Assembly (NCBI GenBank): GCA_030431635.1
Contig: JAUIIL010000002.1
Coordinates: forward strand, 62,001 to 126,000
Direction of reading: 5' to 3'
DNA: 64,000 nucleotides
Origin: Bacteriovoracia bacterium
Lineage (GTDB): Bacteria; Bdellovibrionota; Bacteriovoracia; Bacteriovoracales; Bacteriovoracaceae
This document shows, in pieces, positions 22,840 through 32,090 of this stretch (the stretch's first letter is position 1; each line of letters opens with the position of its first letter). Position numbers and translations under genes: made by a program. The notes below the pieces were generated by a model. That model saw nothing but the letters and a program-made list of their open reading frames with translations. It was not told the DNA's origin and searched no databases.

Positions 22840-23364
22840 ATGCTTCAATTATTTAGAAAAACAAAAAGCGAAAGCCATGAAGAAGTTTTACATCGCTTCT
22901 TTCAAAAATTTTATCAAGAAGAAACTCATTTTTGGATAATCGAAAATAAATATATCAAGGCCAACTTTGATGAGTTCTTTGAAAGACTTTCAGTTGAAGA
23001 TTTGAAGCTTTTCTTAGGAAAACAAAGACTTCTTTTTCTGCCATCTAGCGGTCGCTTTAGTTGCACATTTCAGTCAATGAATGACTACATTATTATTGTC
23101 TTTCCAGAGCTTATGTCTCTTCTTAAGTCCTCAGCAACAAACCACGCTTTGGCCATTCTGGCTCATGAGATGGGGCATATCATTCATAATCATAGTAAAA
23201 GAGAAATAGATCCAGTTAAGGCGCAAGTTGAAGCAGATTTGTATGCTTGTAAGCTAGGGTTCTCAGATGAGCTAGAAACATTTTTACTTGACCAAGCTGA
23301 TACAATGGAGAAAAGAATAAGGCTTACCTATGTAACTGCTTATATCATGAACCCTGCAAAATAG
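22840..23364 (+). CDS. M48-like zinc metalloprotease, soluble
   Basis: 174 residues with an excellent Shine-Dalgarno (AGGAGAGG). The zinc motif HEMGH (residues about 109-113) within LAILAHEMGHIIHNHS is followed 24 residues on by QVEADLYACKLG, whose Glu would be the third ligand (E-x-x-x-D pattern of gluzincins). No membrane helix or signal peptide is present, so this is a small cytoplasmic, truncated relative of M48 proteases that lacks the usual membrane and oligomerisation parts. Substrate unknown. Confidence 0.75.
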   Translation: MLQLFRKTKSESHEEVLHRFFQKFYQEETHFWIIENKYIKANFDEFFERLSVEDLKLFLGKQRLLFLPSSGRFSCTFQSMNDYIIIVFPELMSLLKSSATNHALAILAHEMGHIIHNHSKREIDPVKAQVEADLYACKLGFSDELETFLLDQADTMEKRIRLTYVTAYIMNPAK

Positions 23365-23408
23365 ATCTTTTGCTTTTATCTGAGAAGAAATTCATTTAAA
23401 ATACTTCC

Positions 23409-23918
23409 ATGGCATTAGTTGATTTGTTTAAATTTAGAAGCACTGAGCAAAAAATTCAGTTCAGCTCACTTCATCACAAGGTAGAAAAATATTTTCCCAG
23501 CTCTAATGAGAGAGAGGTTATTATAGCCACTTGTATTGCTGGGCTCTGTGCTCGAGTGGCTTATGTTGACTTGGATATATCAAGAGAAGAGATAGAAACT
23601 CTGAAAGACATTTTATCAAAGTGGACTCGCTTATCAGAAGAATCTATCGAGTGTATTGGAAATATGGCCGTTGAAGAAATGAAAGAGCTCTCAGGGTTAG
23701 AAAATCATCTATACGCCACTCCTTTAAACGATGTTTTAGATAAAAGAGAAAAATTAGAAGTTCTTGTTGCTTTATTTGCTTTGTCCGCTGCTGATGGAGT
23801 TGTTTCAAATCTTGAGTCTGAAGAAATAAGACTTATCGCAAAGTCTTTATGTATTAGCGATCAACATTTCATTGCTGCAAGGGCAACCGTGGCCAAATCT
23901 TTAGGTGCATTGAAGTAA
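23409..23918 (+). CDS. TerB-like (tellurite resistance B family) protein
   Basis: 169 residues. The TerB pattern is present twice in weakly related form: LCARVAYVDLDISREEIETLKDIL and ALFALSAADGVVSNLESEEIRLIAKSL, each a helix followed by an acidic D-x-x-x-S/x-x-E loop of the metal-binding type. TerB-like domains are helical stress-response modules with an uncertain biochemical role. It is 44 bp after the protease gene and converges with a secreted-protein gene whose stop is only 4 bp away. Confidence 0.8.
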   Translation: MALVDLFKFRSTEQKIQFSSLHHKVEKYFPSSNEREVIIATCIAGLCARVAYVDLDISREEIETLKDILSKWTRLSEESIECIGNMAVEEMKELSGLENHLYATPLNDVLDKREKLEVLVALFALSAADGVVSNLESEEIRLIAKSLCISDQHFIAARATVAKSLGALK

Positions 23919-23922
23919 CTTT

Positions 23923-24663
23923 CTATTCAATTGTCAGAAATGTTTTTTGTGAAATAGCATAATCAATTTTTTCTTGAGAAAGATGTGAGGGAATATCAAG
24001 AGAATTATCTGATTCATTTTTATCTCTGTTAATACTTGATATTTCTATTCTTTGCCCCTTATTTAGTTGAAGCGATGTTGTGAGATGCTCCTTTGTTTCA
24101 GTTAATTGCTTCCAAAATGGGATACCATTGATGAGGTAATTAATATTTTTTACTTCAGTAACTTTTCTGGAAAACTCGATAGAGTAAAGGTCTTTGTTTT
24201 TATAAGTACAAATAAAATTAAGCTCTTCTCCATCAAATAAGAGTTGACCTTGCTTTCCAGAGAGTATTCGTAAAAAACTTTCCTCTTTCATTTCACTTTG
24301 ATTTTTATTCTTTAAAAATTGAGGGCGCTTAGAAAGGTTAAGTTTATTTTTAAGCTCTGTTGTATATCTAGTTGTTTCTAGTTTGAGACGACATTCTTCA
24401 GGTTTAAACTGAGATGCTGTTTGGTTAATTCCACCATGTCTTTTGTGTAAAAAAGAATCCCAAAATTCAATTCTCTTTTTTGATTGCACAACGAGATCAA
24501 AGCATAATGCAGAAACATTTAAAAGACTTTCTTCTGAAAGTTTAAATTGCCTATACTCTTGTGTTGCCATTTTTTTTTGCCCTGGACTTTTAAAGCAATA
24601 TCTCTCCAGTTCTTGGGCATTAAGCTTAAAGGAGAATATAATAAGAAGGAGAGATAAGTTCAT
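23923..24663 (-). CDS. Exported protein of unknown function
   Basis: 246 residues. A signal peptide ([17 protein letters not shown], cleavage near residue 16) precedes a hydrophilic mature part with three or four cysteines ([26 protein letters not shown]) that could pair. I recognise no domain. Its start codon overlaps the stop of the upstream hydrolase-OsmC fusion by 4 bp, so translational coupling is likely; whether the two act together is unknown. Confidence 0.6.
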   Translation of the reverse strand: MNLSLLLIIFSFKLNAQELERYCFKSPGQKKMATQEYRQFKLSEESLLNVSALCFDLVVQSKKRIEFWDSFLHKRHGGINQTASQFKPEECRLKLETTRYTTELKNKLNLSKRPQFLKNKNQSEMKEESFLRILSGKQGQLLFDGEELNFICTYKNKDLYSIEFSRKVTEVKNINYLINGIPFWKQLTETKEHLTTSLQLNKGQRIEISSINRDKNESDNSLDIPSHLSQEKIDYAISQKTFLTIE

Positions 24664-25877
24664 AAGTAATGACTCCTAATTTTAACTTCAGATTGTAATG
24701 TTCTATTAACAGGACATTTTTCAGCTATTTCTAATATTCTCTTTTTTTGTTCTTCTGAAAAATCTCCTGAAATTTCTATTGTTTTAGTGATTTCGTCGAC
24801 CAGACCTTCTTCTGTTTGGCAATCATGACAATCAGAAGCTTTTATTTTTTGATGAGAGAGAGTAACTTGAACGTTTTGCAACGATATATTTTTTCTAGTG
24901 GCATACATTTTCATTGTCATAGCAGTGCAAGTTCCTAAAGCGCTAAGTAAAAACTCATAAGGACTAGGTCCCATATCATTTCCTCCAACATCAATAGGTT
25001 CATCGGCGAGAACATGATAATTAGATGTCCATACATCATGAAGGTATGGATAGTTTTTCTTGTTTTTTACTATAACTTGTTTTTTTTCAACTTGTGGAAA
25101 AGAAGATATAGGTTCATTTTTATTTAAATACCTAGAAACCCAACTCTGGATGATACTGGCAATGTATGTAGAGTCTTGTTTGTTAGAGATAAGGTGATCA
25201 GCACCATCTAGACTAATAAAGCTTTTGGGATGATTCGCAGCTAGATAAATTTTCTTAGCATTTTCAATTGAAACAATATTGTCTTGAGGTGAGTGAAAGA
25301 TAAGTAAAGGACTTTTCAGATGAGATATTTTCTCTTCTAATGATGACTGTTTTAAGTCATCAATAAATTGTTTTGTGATAAAAAAATCTTTTCCTCCCAG
25401 GCGGAGTTTAATTTTTCCTTTTTCATTAACTTCATCAATCTTTTCGTGAAAAAGATGGGTAACTTGGTGCGCTTCAGAGGGAGCCGCTATTGTCACCACG
25501 ACCTTAGCAGATTTAATTTCATTAGCAATATTAAGAACAGCACTTCCACCTAAACTATGTCCAATAAGAATCTTTGGAGCTTGAAATTTTTTTTCCAATG
25601 CCCTGGCAGCAAACAGTAGATCCGCGCTATTTGAACTGAAGTTAGTGTTGGCAAAATCTCCTTCGCTGTTTCCAATTCCTGTGAAATCAAAACGAAGAAC
25701 TGCGATACCACAATTTCTTAGTTCTCTCGATATTCTTGATGCTGCCAGTATGTCTTTCGAACAGGTAAAACAATGTGCAAACAACGCATATGCCTGAGGC
25801 TCAGAGTCAGGCATCTCTATTTTTCCGGCCAGGGTTTCATTATTTTCATTTTGAAATTCAAATTTTAAACTTTTCAT
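24660..25877 (-). CDS. Alpha/beta hydrolase-OsmC fusion protein
   Basis: 405 residues. Residues 1-255 form an alpha/beta hydrolase: [13 protein letters not shown] oxyanion region, the nucleophile elbow GHSLGGS, an acid residue near [12 protein letters not shown] and a histidine in DGADHLI. Residues about 265-405 form an OsmC/Ohr-type domain: the first cysteine lies in [16 protein letters not shown] and the second in EIAEKCPVN, which together form the peroxide-reducing pair. This fusion is a known bifunctional family. The natural substrates are unclear; hydroperoxides or thioesters are plausible. It overlaps the next leftward gene by 4 bp. Confidence 0.93.
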   Translation of the reverse strand: MKSLKFEFQNENNETLAGKIEMPDSEPQAYALFAHCFTCSKDILAASRISRELRNCGIAVLRFDFTGIGNSEGDFANTNFSSNSADLLFAARALEKKFQAPKILIGHSLGGSAVLNIANEIKSAKVVVTIAAPSEAHQVTHLFHEKIDEVNEKGKIKLRLGGKDFFITKQFIDDLKQSSLEEKISHLKSPLLIFHSPQDNIVSIENAKKIYLAANHPKSFISLDGADHLISNKQDSTYIASIIQSWVSRYLNKNEPISSFPQVEKKQVIVKNKKNYPYLHDVWTSNYHVLADEPIDVGGNDMGPSPYEFLLSALGTCTAMTMKMYATRKNISLQNVQVTLSHQKIKASDCHDCQTEEGLVDEITKTIEISGDFSEEQKKRILEIAEKCPVNRTLQSEVKIRSHYL

Positions 25878-26000
25878 ATTATTTTCGTCCTAGTTTTATA
25901 CTTTTAAGTTAACTTCTTTTTCTCTCAACGCAAACAAAAGTTCCACCATTAACTAATAAATATTTTTTTAGGATATAATTTTAAATAACGATAAGTAATT

Positions 26001-27839
26001 ATGCGAAGAAATAAAATAGAAATGACAAAAGTTAAGAAAAATAACAGTTATGATAAGTTTGAACAACTTGATGGAACGCATTCATTAAAAGATGCTGTTT
26101 TTGGGGCTTATGTTGAATACAAAGCAAGAAAGCGCAAAGGAGGAAAACTCAGTTATTTCAACTTTGGACTTGCTAAAGAGATGGGTCTAGTTCCTCAAAA
26201 TCATGATATTCGAGTAACCAAAGAACTTGAAAATAAAATACTCGATACTTTTTCTATTATTATTATAAATGAATATGATGTTATTAATAAAATTAAATAT
26301 CCTGAAAAAGAAATAAAACCCAATATGTACATGGCCACACGTTATCTACAGTTGCAACACCCTGGTAGTGTTGGGATGACTTCTGGAGATGGAAGAAGTA
26401 TTTGGAACGGTGAAGTTAAACATAACGGTGTGGTATGGGATGTTTCGAGTGTCGGTACTGGTGCAACTTGTTTAAGTCCAGCAACTCATAAATATAATAA
26501 ATTTTTTGAGAACGGAGATCCTTCAATTTCTTATGGTTGTGGCTATAGTGAAATTGATGAAGGTATTTCAACCGCTTTTTTTAGTGAGGTTCTACATAGA
26601 AACTCCATTCCTTCAGAGAGAGTTCTTGCTGTTATTGAATTTGAAAAAGGATTTTCAATAACAGTTAGAGCTTATCCTAATCTTCTTAGACCTTCTCATT
26701 TCTTTAATCACCTAAAACAATCACAGTGGGAACGTCTACGAGATATCACTCATTATTATATGAATAAACAAGTATCTAACGGTGCATGGAAAGACTTTCC
26801 AAATAACTTCTCTGAGCAACTTGATTACTTTATGGACAAGATGATCGAGAAGTTTGCTTTTATAACTGCCAAGTTTGAAGACGAGTATATATTTTGTTGG
26901 ATGGATTGGGATGGAGATAATATTCTAATGGACGGAGGGATTATTGATTATGGTTCTATACGTCAGTTTGGCCTTTTTCATCATGAATATAGGTATGATG
27001 ATGTTGAGAGGTATTCAACAACAATCAAAGAACAAAAAACAAAATGCCGACATATTATTCAAACATTTGCTCAGATGATTGACTATTTAAAAACTCGTAA
27101 AAAGAAACCTCTTAATCATTTCAAAAATAATAAAGCGTTAAAAAAATTTGATCAAAAATATGAATATAACAAAGACTTTAATTTGTTATATAAAATGGGG
27201 TTTGAAGAGAAGAATATTAAGAAAGTTATCGACAACAAAAAGATAAGAAAGCATACTCAAGATTTTCGTAATGTTTTTTCCTACTTCGAGAGAATGAAGT
27301 CAAAACGTGGTCAATATGAAACAGCAGATGGAATTAATTGGGACGCAGTTTTTTGTATGAGGGATATTTTAAGAGAATTGCCACAAATGATTCTTATTAG
27401 AGGCGATAAGATCGAAGCAGATGAGTTTATTGAAATTATTAAATCCAACTATGCAAGCGATGAGGACATTAGGTTAACGTCATCCAAAAAAAGTCAAATC
27501 AATAAATATCAAGACCTCTATTTAAGTCTTGTGAATGAAATTTCAAAATTGATTAATGTAAAAAAAGAATCTCTTCTTCTGAATATGACAATGAGGTCTT
27601 CTGTTATTAATAAGTACGATCGAGTAACAGGTGATTCAATTTCTTATATAACAGATAAGGTTTTGAAAGCTAAACCTAAATTAACACCAGAGCAAATTTA
27701 TGAGATTTTAGAAGAGTTCACTCATTATCAAAACCTTGACCCAACAAAACAAAAATCAAAAACAAACTTAACGACCAGAGAAAAAACAATTTTAAAAAGT
27801 TTTTTTAGGATTGTGAAAGAATGTAGAGAAGGGATATGA
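26001..27839 (+). CDS. SelO/YdiU-like protein (protein AMPylase pseudokinase family), divergent
   Basis: 612 residues. Several SelO blocks are recognisable in order: GDGRSIWNGEV (compare GDGRAILLGEV), the glycine loop region WDVSSVGTGATCL, a SEVLHRNSIPSERVLAVIEF block (compare SEAMxxLGIPTTRALAV) and MDWDGDNILMDGGIIDYGS (compare the metal-binding NxDN...IDYG, here N307 and D316). SelO proteins transfer AMP to Ser, Thr or Tyr. Oddly, the ATP-contacting Lys of the LKGSG loop aligns with V151 here, so catalysis may be changed or lost. The C-terminal 270 residues are charged and unmatched. The first gene of a coupled trio (ATGA overlap with the S51 gene). Start chosen at 26001; the next ATG is at 26022. 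Confidence 0.6.
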   Translation: MRRNKIEMTKVKKNNSYDKFEQLDGTHSLKDAVFGAYVEYKARKRKGGKLSYFNFGLAKEMGLVPQNHDIRVTKELENKILDTFSIIIINEYDVINKIKYPEKEIKPNMYMATRYLQLQHPGSVGMTSGDGRSIWNGEVKHNGVVWDVSSVGTGATCLSPATHKYNKFFENGDPSISYGCGYSEIDEGISTAFFSEVLHRNSIPSERVLAVIEFEKGFSITVRAYPNLLRPSHFFNHLKQSQWERLRDITHYYMNKQVSNGAWKDFPNNFSEQLDYFMDKMIEKFAFITAKFEDEYIFCWMDWDGDNILMDGGIIDYGSIRQFGLFHHEYRYDDVERYSTTIKEQKTKCRHIIQTFAQMIDYLKTRKKKPLNHFKNNKALKKFDQKYEYNKDFNLLYKMGFEEKNIKKVIDNKKIRKHTQDFRNVFSYFERMKSKRGQYETADGINWDAVFCMRDILRELPQMILIRGDKIEADEFIEIIKSNYASDEDIRLTSSKKSQINKYQDLYLSLVNEISKLINVKKESLLLNMTMRSSVINKYDRVTGDSISYITDKVLKAKPKLTPEQIYEILEEFTHYQNLDPTKQKSKTNLTTREKTILKSFFRIVKECREGI

Positions 27840-28507
27840 GACTTGTCTTTTATGGGGGAGGAGATGATTTAGATAATAAAACACTCGATAGCGCCCTAAT
27901 AAAACTTGCCAAGAACAAAAAGCCACAAATAACTTACATACCCTCGTGTTCATATGATCATGATGTGGATTTCATAGACTTTATTGAACAGTATAAATAC
28001 TTCGGTGTAAGTAAATTTATCTATTTCCCTATTGATATACCCTATGACAAGGTTTTATTTAAAGAAGCTTTTAAAAGCGATATTATTCATTTATCTGGTG
28101 GGAATACTTACTATTTTTTAAAATATTTGAGACAAAACTCTTTAATGGTCAGATTGAGGGAATTTGTTAGAAAAGGTGGAATACTAACAGGACTAAGCGC
28201 AGGAGCTATTATTATGACTCCTAATATTGCTACAGCAGGTTTTCCCTCTTTTGATAAAGATGAAAATGAAGAAAATCTTAAAAATTTAGCTTCTCTTGGT
28301 CTCGTTTCTTTTGAATTTTTTCCGCATTACAGAAATTCACATCGTTATGATAAAGAAATCATTGGCCATTCTAAAAAAACATCAAACCCCATTTATGCTT
28401 GTCCCGACGGGAGTGGAATTATTGTAACAGAGAGTACTTTAAGCTTTATAGGGAAAGCATTTTGTTTTTATAAAGGGAAAAAAATTGCAATCAAAGGAAA
28501 TAAATAA
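27836..28507 (+). CDS. S51-family peptidase (peptidase E/cyanophycinase-like)
   Basis: 223 residues. The family fold is visible: N-terminal VFYGGGDD, the strand IIHLSGGNTYYFLKYL, then the nucleophile elbow GLSAGAIIM with catalytic Ser, and a His in FFPHYRNS. The S51 group includes aspartyl dipeptidase and cyanophycinase, all of which act on Asp-containing peptides. Substrate here is not known. ATG overlaps the SelO-like stop (ATGA), and its stop shares a base with the FMN enzyme start (TAATG), so the three are translationally coupled. Confidence 0.9.
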   Translation: MRLVFYGGGDDLDNKTLDSALIKLAKNKKPQITYIPSCSYDHDVDFIDFIEQYKYFGVSKFIYFPIDIPYDKVLFKEAFKSDIIHLSGGNTYYFLKYLRQNSLMVRLREFVRKGGILTGLSAGAIIMTPNIATAGFPSFDKDENEENLKNLASLGLVSFEFFPHYRNSHRYDKEIIGHSKKTSNPIYACPDGSGIIVTESTLSFIGKAFCFYKGKKIAIKGNK

Positions 28508-30048
28508 TGTCTCAGTTTAAACTTTTTGTTTGGTTTTCTTTATTCTCTTCTCTATTCATTTTGTTGGGAGGGTTGTTTATTCACTCTAACATCTTTTGGG
28601 GTTATGCGGTACTAGGTCCTTATTACTTAATTGGATTGCATGATATTTTTCAAAGAAAAAAGAGTTTATTAAGAAATTATCCTGTTTGGGGACATGGTCG
28701 ATATATATTAGAAATATTGCGTCCCAAATTCTATCAATATTTTGTAGAGTCAGATATCAATGGGCGTCCCTTCAGTAGGACAATTCGCTCTATCGTTTAC
28801 CAGAGAGCAAAAGGTGAGTTAGATACCTCACCTTTTGGCACTCAAGAAGAAGTTTATGAGATTGGACATGAGTGGCTTAATCATTCAATGTATCCTATAG
28901 ATAAACACGTTTATAAGTATGATTCTACAGTTGTTATTGGTGGTCCTTATTGCAAAAAACCTTATAAGAGTTCAATTCTCAATATATCAGCAATGAGCTT
29001 CGGTTCACTTAGTTCAAACGCTATAATGGCCTTGAACAAAGGAGCAAAAATGGGGGGCTTCGCTCATAATACAGGTGAAGGAGGACTTTCTCCTTATCAT
29101 TCTAAGTATGAAGGAGATCTTATTTGGCAAATTGGAACGGGTTATTTTGGTTGTAGAACAAAAGAAGGGTATTTTTGTGAAAAAACTTTTCAAGAAAAGA
29201 GTCAAAGGGACTACGTCAAAATGATCGAGTTAAAACTTTCTCAAGGTGCTAAACCAGGGAAAGGAGGAATACTACCAGCAGCTAAAAACACAGGGGAAAT
29301 TGCTCATATTAGAGGTGTTCAAGAAGGAACAGATGTAATTTCTCCAGCTAGCCATAATGCTTTTCATTCTCCGGAAGAGCTCATTCATTTTATCCAAAAA
29401 CTAAGAGATTTATCAGGCGGGAAACCAATTGGAATTAAGTTATGTTTGGGCTCACACCATGAGTTTAAGCAGTTATGTGCGGAAATGGTTCGACTTCAAA
29501 ATTATCCTGATTATATCGCTGTTGATGGAAGTGAAGGTGGAACTGGTGCAGCTCCGCTGGAGTTTGCCAATTCAGTCGGAACTCCTATGAAAGATGGTGT
29601 TGCTTTTGTTTATAACACATTACTAGGCTTTGGTATTAAGGATAAAATAAAAATTATGTCCAGTGGTAAAATTGTAACCTCTTTTCATATCGCTAGAGCG
29701 CTTGCTGTTGGGGCCGATCTTTGTTATTCGGCCAGAGGGATGATGATGGCACTTGGTTGTATACAGGCCCTTGAGTGTAATACAAATCATTGTCCTGTTG
29801 GTATTGCAACTCAGAACAAGGACTTGTCCAGAGGATTAGATGTTGAAAACAAATCAAAAAGAGTTTATCAATTTCACCGAGAGACGGTGAAAAATTTTGA
29901 AGAACTTATTGCTGCAGCTGGACTGAAGTCTCATACAGAGTTGCGTCGTCACCATATATTAAGAAGAGTTTCGATGCTTCAATGTAAAAGTTTTGAAGAA
30001 ATCTATCCTTATACAACTGAAGGGGAGCATTTAAAAAAAGCTTCTTAG
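28507..30048 (+). CDS. FMN-binding glutamate-synthase-like protein (GltS domain)
   Basis: 513 residues. Two membrane helices at about residues 7-25 and 30-50 anchor the protein. The rest is the synthase domain of glutamate synthase: ISAMSFGSLSSNAIMALNKGA, GEGGLSPYH, GAKPGKGGILPAAKNT, DGSEGGTGAAPLEF, and the iron-sulfur cluster cysteines in CNTNHCPVGIATQ (with an earlier Cys, ALECN). It lacks the glutamine amidotransferase and FAD domains, as in the stand-alone FMN-GltS-like family, whose reactions are mostly unknown. It is the last of the SelO-like/S51/FMN trio and ends 4 bp before the convergent potassium channel gene. Confidence 0.9.
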   Translation: MSQFKLFVWFSLFSSLFILLGGLFIHSNIFWGYAVLGPYYLIGLHDIFQRKKSLLRNYPVWGHGRYILEILRPKFYQYFVESDINGRPFSRTIRSIVYQRAKGELDTSPFGTQEEVYEIGHEWLNHSMYPIDKHVYKYDSTVVIGGPYCKKPYKSSILNISAMSFGSLSSNAIMALNKGAKMGGFAHNTGEGGLSPYHSKYEGDLIWQIGTGYFGCRTKEGYFCEKTFQEKSQRDYVKMIELKLSQGAKPGKGGILPAAKNTGEIAHIRGVQEGTDVISPASHNAFHSPEELIHFIQKLRDLSGGKPIGIKLCLGSHHEFKQLCAEMVRLQNYPDYIAVDGSEGGTGAAPLEFANSVGTPMKDGVAFVYNTLLGFGIKDKIKIMSSGKIVTSFHIARALAVGADLCYSARGMMMALGCIQALECNTNHCPVGIATQNKDLSRGLDVENKSKRVYQFHRETVKNFEELIAAAGLKSHTELRRHHILRRVSMLQCKSFEEIYPYTTEGEHLKKAS

Positions 30049-30052
30049 TTTC

Positions 30053-30901
30053 TTATTCTTTTATGATAGTATGAAAATGAGAGTAATCAATAACTCGAAC
30101 ATCGTTAGGGGCTTTTGAAAGAATATCAGCAAAACGTCCACCAAAAACAATATTATCTTTCTTGTAAGAAAATTGAGAGTGGATTGTTTGACCAAAAGTT
30201 CCATCTAGTCCACTAAGATTAACAATGAGTTCTAGGTCTTGCTTTTCCATCATATCTAAGGATATCCCGTATAAAGGACTTGTTTCATCTATAACATGCA
30301 TAACGGTCATACTTAAATAAAAGACAGGAGTATGCTCTTTTACCAGTTTTAAAACGGTAAATTCTCTAAATTCTTGCCCCTCTTGAGTCTTAATATCACG
30401 CAGAAGAGTTAGATGAACCTGTGCGTTCACGATTTGATTTGTTCTCGCATTGGCCACTCGGAACATCAAAGTTGGTTTACCTTGAAATGTAGAAACAAGT
30501 ATATCATTACTAAAAAGAACTTTTGCTTTTGCTTGAGCAAATTTAGAGAAAACAATTCCAGTCATAAGGGCCACACAAATAAGTCCAAGCATTGCCTCTA
30601 TCGTAACTAAAATATTGGCATAGAGAGAGTGAGGAGAAAGTGAACCAAAACCTATCGTTGAGAATGTTTGAACACTAAAAAAGAAAGAATCTAAAAATGA
30701 GTTTGAGTGATTAGAAATACCATCAGGTGCGAGATGGTAGAGAAGAGCAAAAATAAAATTTACTATAAGAAAAAAAACAAAGAAATAAAGAAGAAGATAA
30801 CGCCACTTCATATGGAGTACTTGGTGATAAATATCCACCAAGTACTCTCGTGGGAGATTTTTTCTAACGACAATTTTTTGTCCAATTCTATTGCGCTTCA
30901 T
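30053..30901 (-). CDS. Inward-rectifier-type potassium channel (KirBac-like)
   Basis: 282 residues. Two transmembrane helices (about 35-55 and 95-115) flank a pore helix and the selectivity filter TIGFG (SVQTFSTIGFGSLSP). A C-terminal immunoglobulin-like cytoplasmic domain follows (PTLMFRVANARTNQIVNAQV; DGTFGQTIHSQFSYKKDNIVFGGRF). The segment FVFKASVK-like slide helix is replaced by HMKWRYLLLYFFV. This is the standard bacterial Kir layout, tetrameric in the inner membrane. Its start overlaps the pirin gene by 14 bp. Confidence 0.94.
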   Translation of the reverse strand: MKRNRIGQKIVVRKNLPREYLVDIYHQVLHMKWRYLLLYFFVFFLIVNFIFALLYHLAPDGISNHSNSFLDSFFFSVQTFSTIGFGSLSPHSLYANILVTIEAMLGLICVALMTGIVFSKFAQAKAKVLFSNDILVSTFQGKPTLMFRVANARTNQIVNAQVHLTLLRDIKTQEGQEFREFTVLKLVKEHTPVFYLSMTVMHVIDETSPLYGISLDMMEKQDLELIVNLSGLDGTFGQTIHSQFSYKKDNIVFGGRFADILSKAPNDVRVIDYSHFHTIIKE

Positions 30902-31595
30902 CTAACTCAAATAATAAAAATTCACTATTTTCTAAGGCCTTTATTTTAACCTCACTTACATTTAATCCGATTCCATCTTGTTTTTCAATCAGGTTTCCAT
31001 TCACTTCAACGGCCCCAGAGATCATTTGTATCCATATCTTATGAAAATCAACAGATTGGTGATTAAGCTCCTTGCCAGAGCTTAACCGGGCTGAAAAAAG
31101 GTTCGCGTTAGAGTTCATTTTCATGATACCACTATATTCTTTATGGGTTGCAATCAAGTTGAGTTCATCAGTCTTAAAGTTCTTCAAAATATTTTTTTGG
31201 TCATAACTAGGTCTGATCCCTGTTTTATTAGGTAACAACCAGATTTGAAACAGGTGGGCTTCATTTTCTTTAGAACCATTATATTCAGAATGGGTAATGC
31301 CAGTACCAGCACTCATTCTTTGGATTTCTCCTGGTTTTATTTCGTACTCATTTCCCATGCTGTCTTTATGCTTGAGAACACCATCAACCATATAAGTGAT
31401 AATTTCCATGTCTTTGTGAGGATGAGTTCCAAAACCTTTGTCAGCCTCTACAAAATCTTCGTTAATAACCCTCAAATTTCCGAAATGAATATGCTCAGGG
31501 TCATAATACTGTCCGAAAGAAAAGGAGTGGCTGGTTTTTAACCAGCCAAAATCAAACTTTCCTCTTTCATTTGCTCTTCTTAAATATGTTGTCAT
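30888..31595 (-). CDS. Pirin-family (YhhW-like) cupin
   Basis: 235 residues, bicupin of the pirin family. The conserved metal site is in GFGTHPHKDMEIITYMVDG and GTGITHSEYNGS (three His and one Glu), and the N-terminal RANERGKFDFGWLKTSHSFSFG is typical. Pirins include quercetin 2,3-dioxygenases and redox-responsive regulators. The gene lies 14 bp after DoxX and overlaps the channel gene by 14 bp. With the divergent LysR regulator this looks like one stress-related unit. Confidence 0.95.
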   Translation of the reverse strand: MTTYLRRANERGKFDFGWLKTSHSFSFGQYYDPEHIHFGNLRVINEDFVEADKGFGTHPHKDMEIITYMVDGVLKHKDSMGNEYEIKPGEIQRMSAGTGITHSEYNGSKENEAHLFQIWLLPNKTGIRPSYDQKNILKNFKTDELNLIATHKEYSGIMKMNSNANLFSARLSSGKELNHQSVDFHKIWIQMISGAVEVNGNLIEKQDGIGLNVSEVKIKALENSEFLLFELDEAQ

Positions 31596-31609
31596 ATGAA
31601 ACTCCTTAT

Positions 31610-31984
31610 TTAGGCCTTCAAAAGTGGGGCATAAGCTTTTCTCTCACTCCACGCAAGAAATAGATTTAGTGCCATAAGTAAAATGGCCATGAAAGCACCA
31701 CTAGGATCTAGAATTGTATGATAGAGAAAAATATTAACAGTAATAGGAAATACAATAACTAATGCCAGTGGCTTAAACTTATTAGCCAGTAAAGCAATAC
31801 CAGTGAAAAACTCAATGGCCTTTATAATTGGAAATACATATCCCGTTTTAAATAGGGCACCCAAAAAAGCTGCTCCTTCAGGAGGTGCTTCTGGAACGGG
31901 AAGGAAGTGAAGAAATCCATTTAATCCAAAAACGGCGTAGATGAGACCAAGTAAAAGTGTTGAGAGAAAAGTAATTTTTTTCAT
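31610..31984 (-). CDS. DoxX-family membrane protein
   Basis: 124 residues with four hydrophobic helices, a short periplasmic loop and the family pattern: FLSTLLLGLIYAVFGLNGFLHF at the start, then KAIEFFTGIALL and a PSGAFMAILLMALNLF C-terminus. DoxX-like proteins are quinone-linked or carrier-like membrane proteins, and several are induced by oxidative or electrophile stress. First gene of the DoxX-pirin-channel set and divergent from the LysR gene, with a candidate operator between them. Confidence 0.85.
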   Translation of the reverse strand: MKKITFLSTLLLGLIYAVFGLNGFLHFLPVPEAPPEGAAFLGALFKTGYVFPIIKAIEFFTGIALLANKFKPLALVIVFPITVNIFLYHTILDPSGAFMAILLMALNLFLAWSERKAYAPLLKA

Positions 31985-32056
31985 TTAATAACTCCAGTTG
32001 TTAATTTGTTAATTGAGTTTAAGTCATAGGACAATCTAAAAAAAGCATAATATTGT

Positions 32057-32069
32057 TATCAAAATGATA
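32057..32069. promoter_or_regulatory. LysR-type T-N11-A box candidate
   Basis: TATCA-AAA-TGATA is a perfect interrupted dyad with the T-N11-A form typical of LysR regulators, at 32057-32069, just upstream of the LysR gene (32091) and between it and the divergent DoxX gene (31984). A second, weaker dyad overlaps it on the left (ATAATATTGTTAT). Confidence 0.5.
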
Positions 32070-32090
32070 TAAATAGTTTATCGTTAAGGC

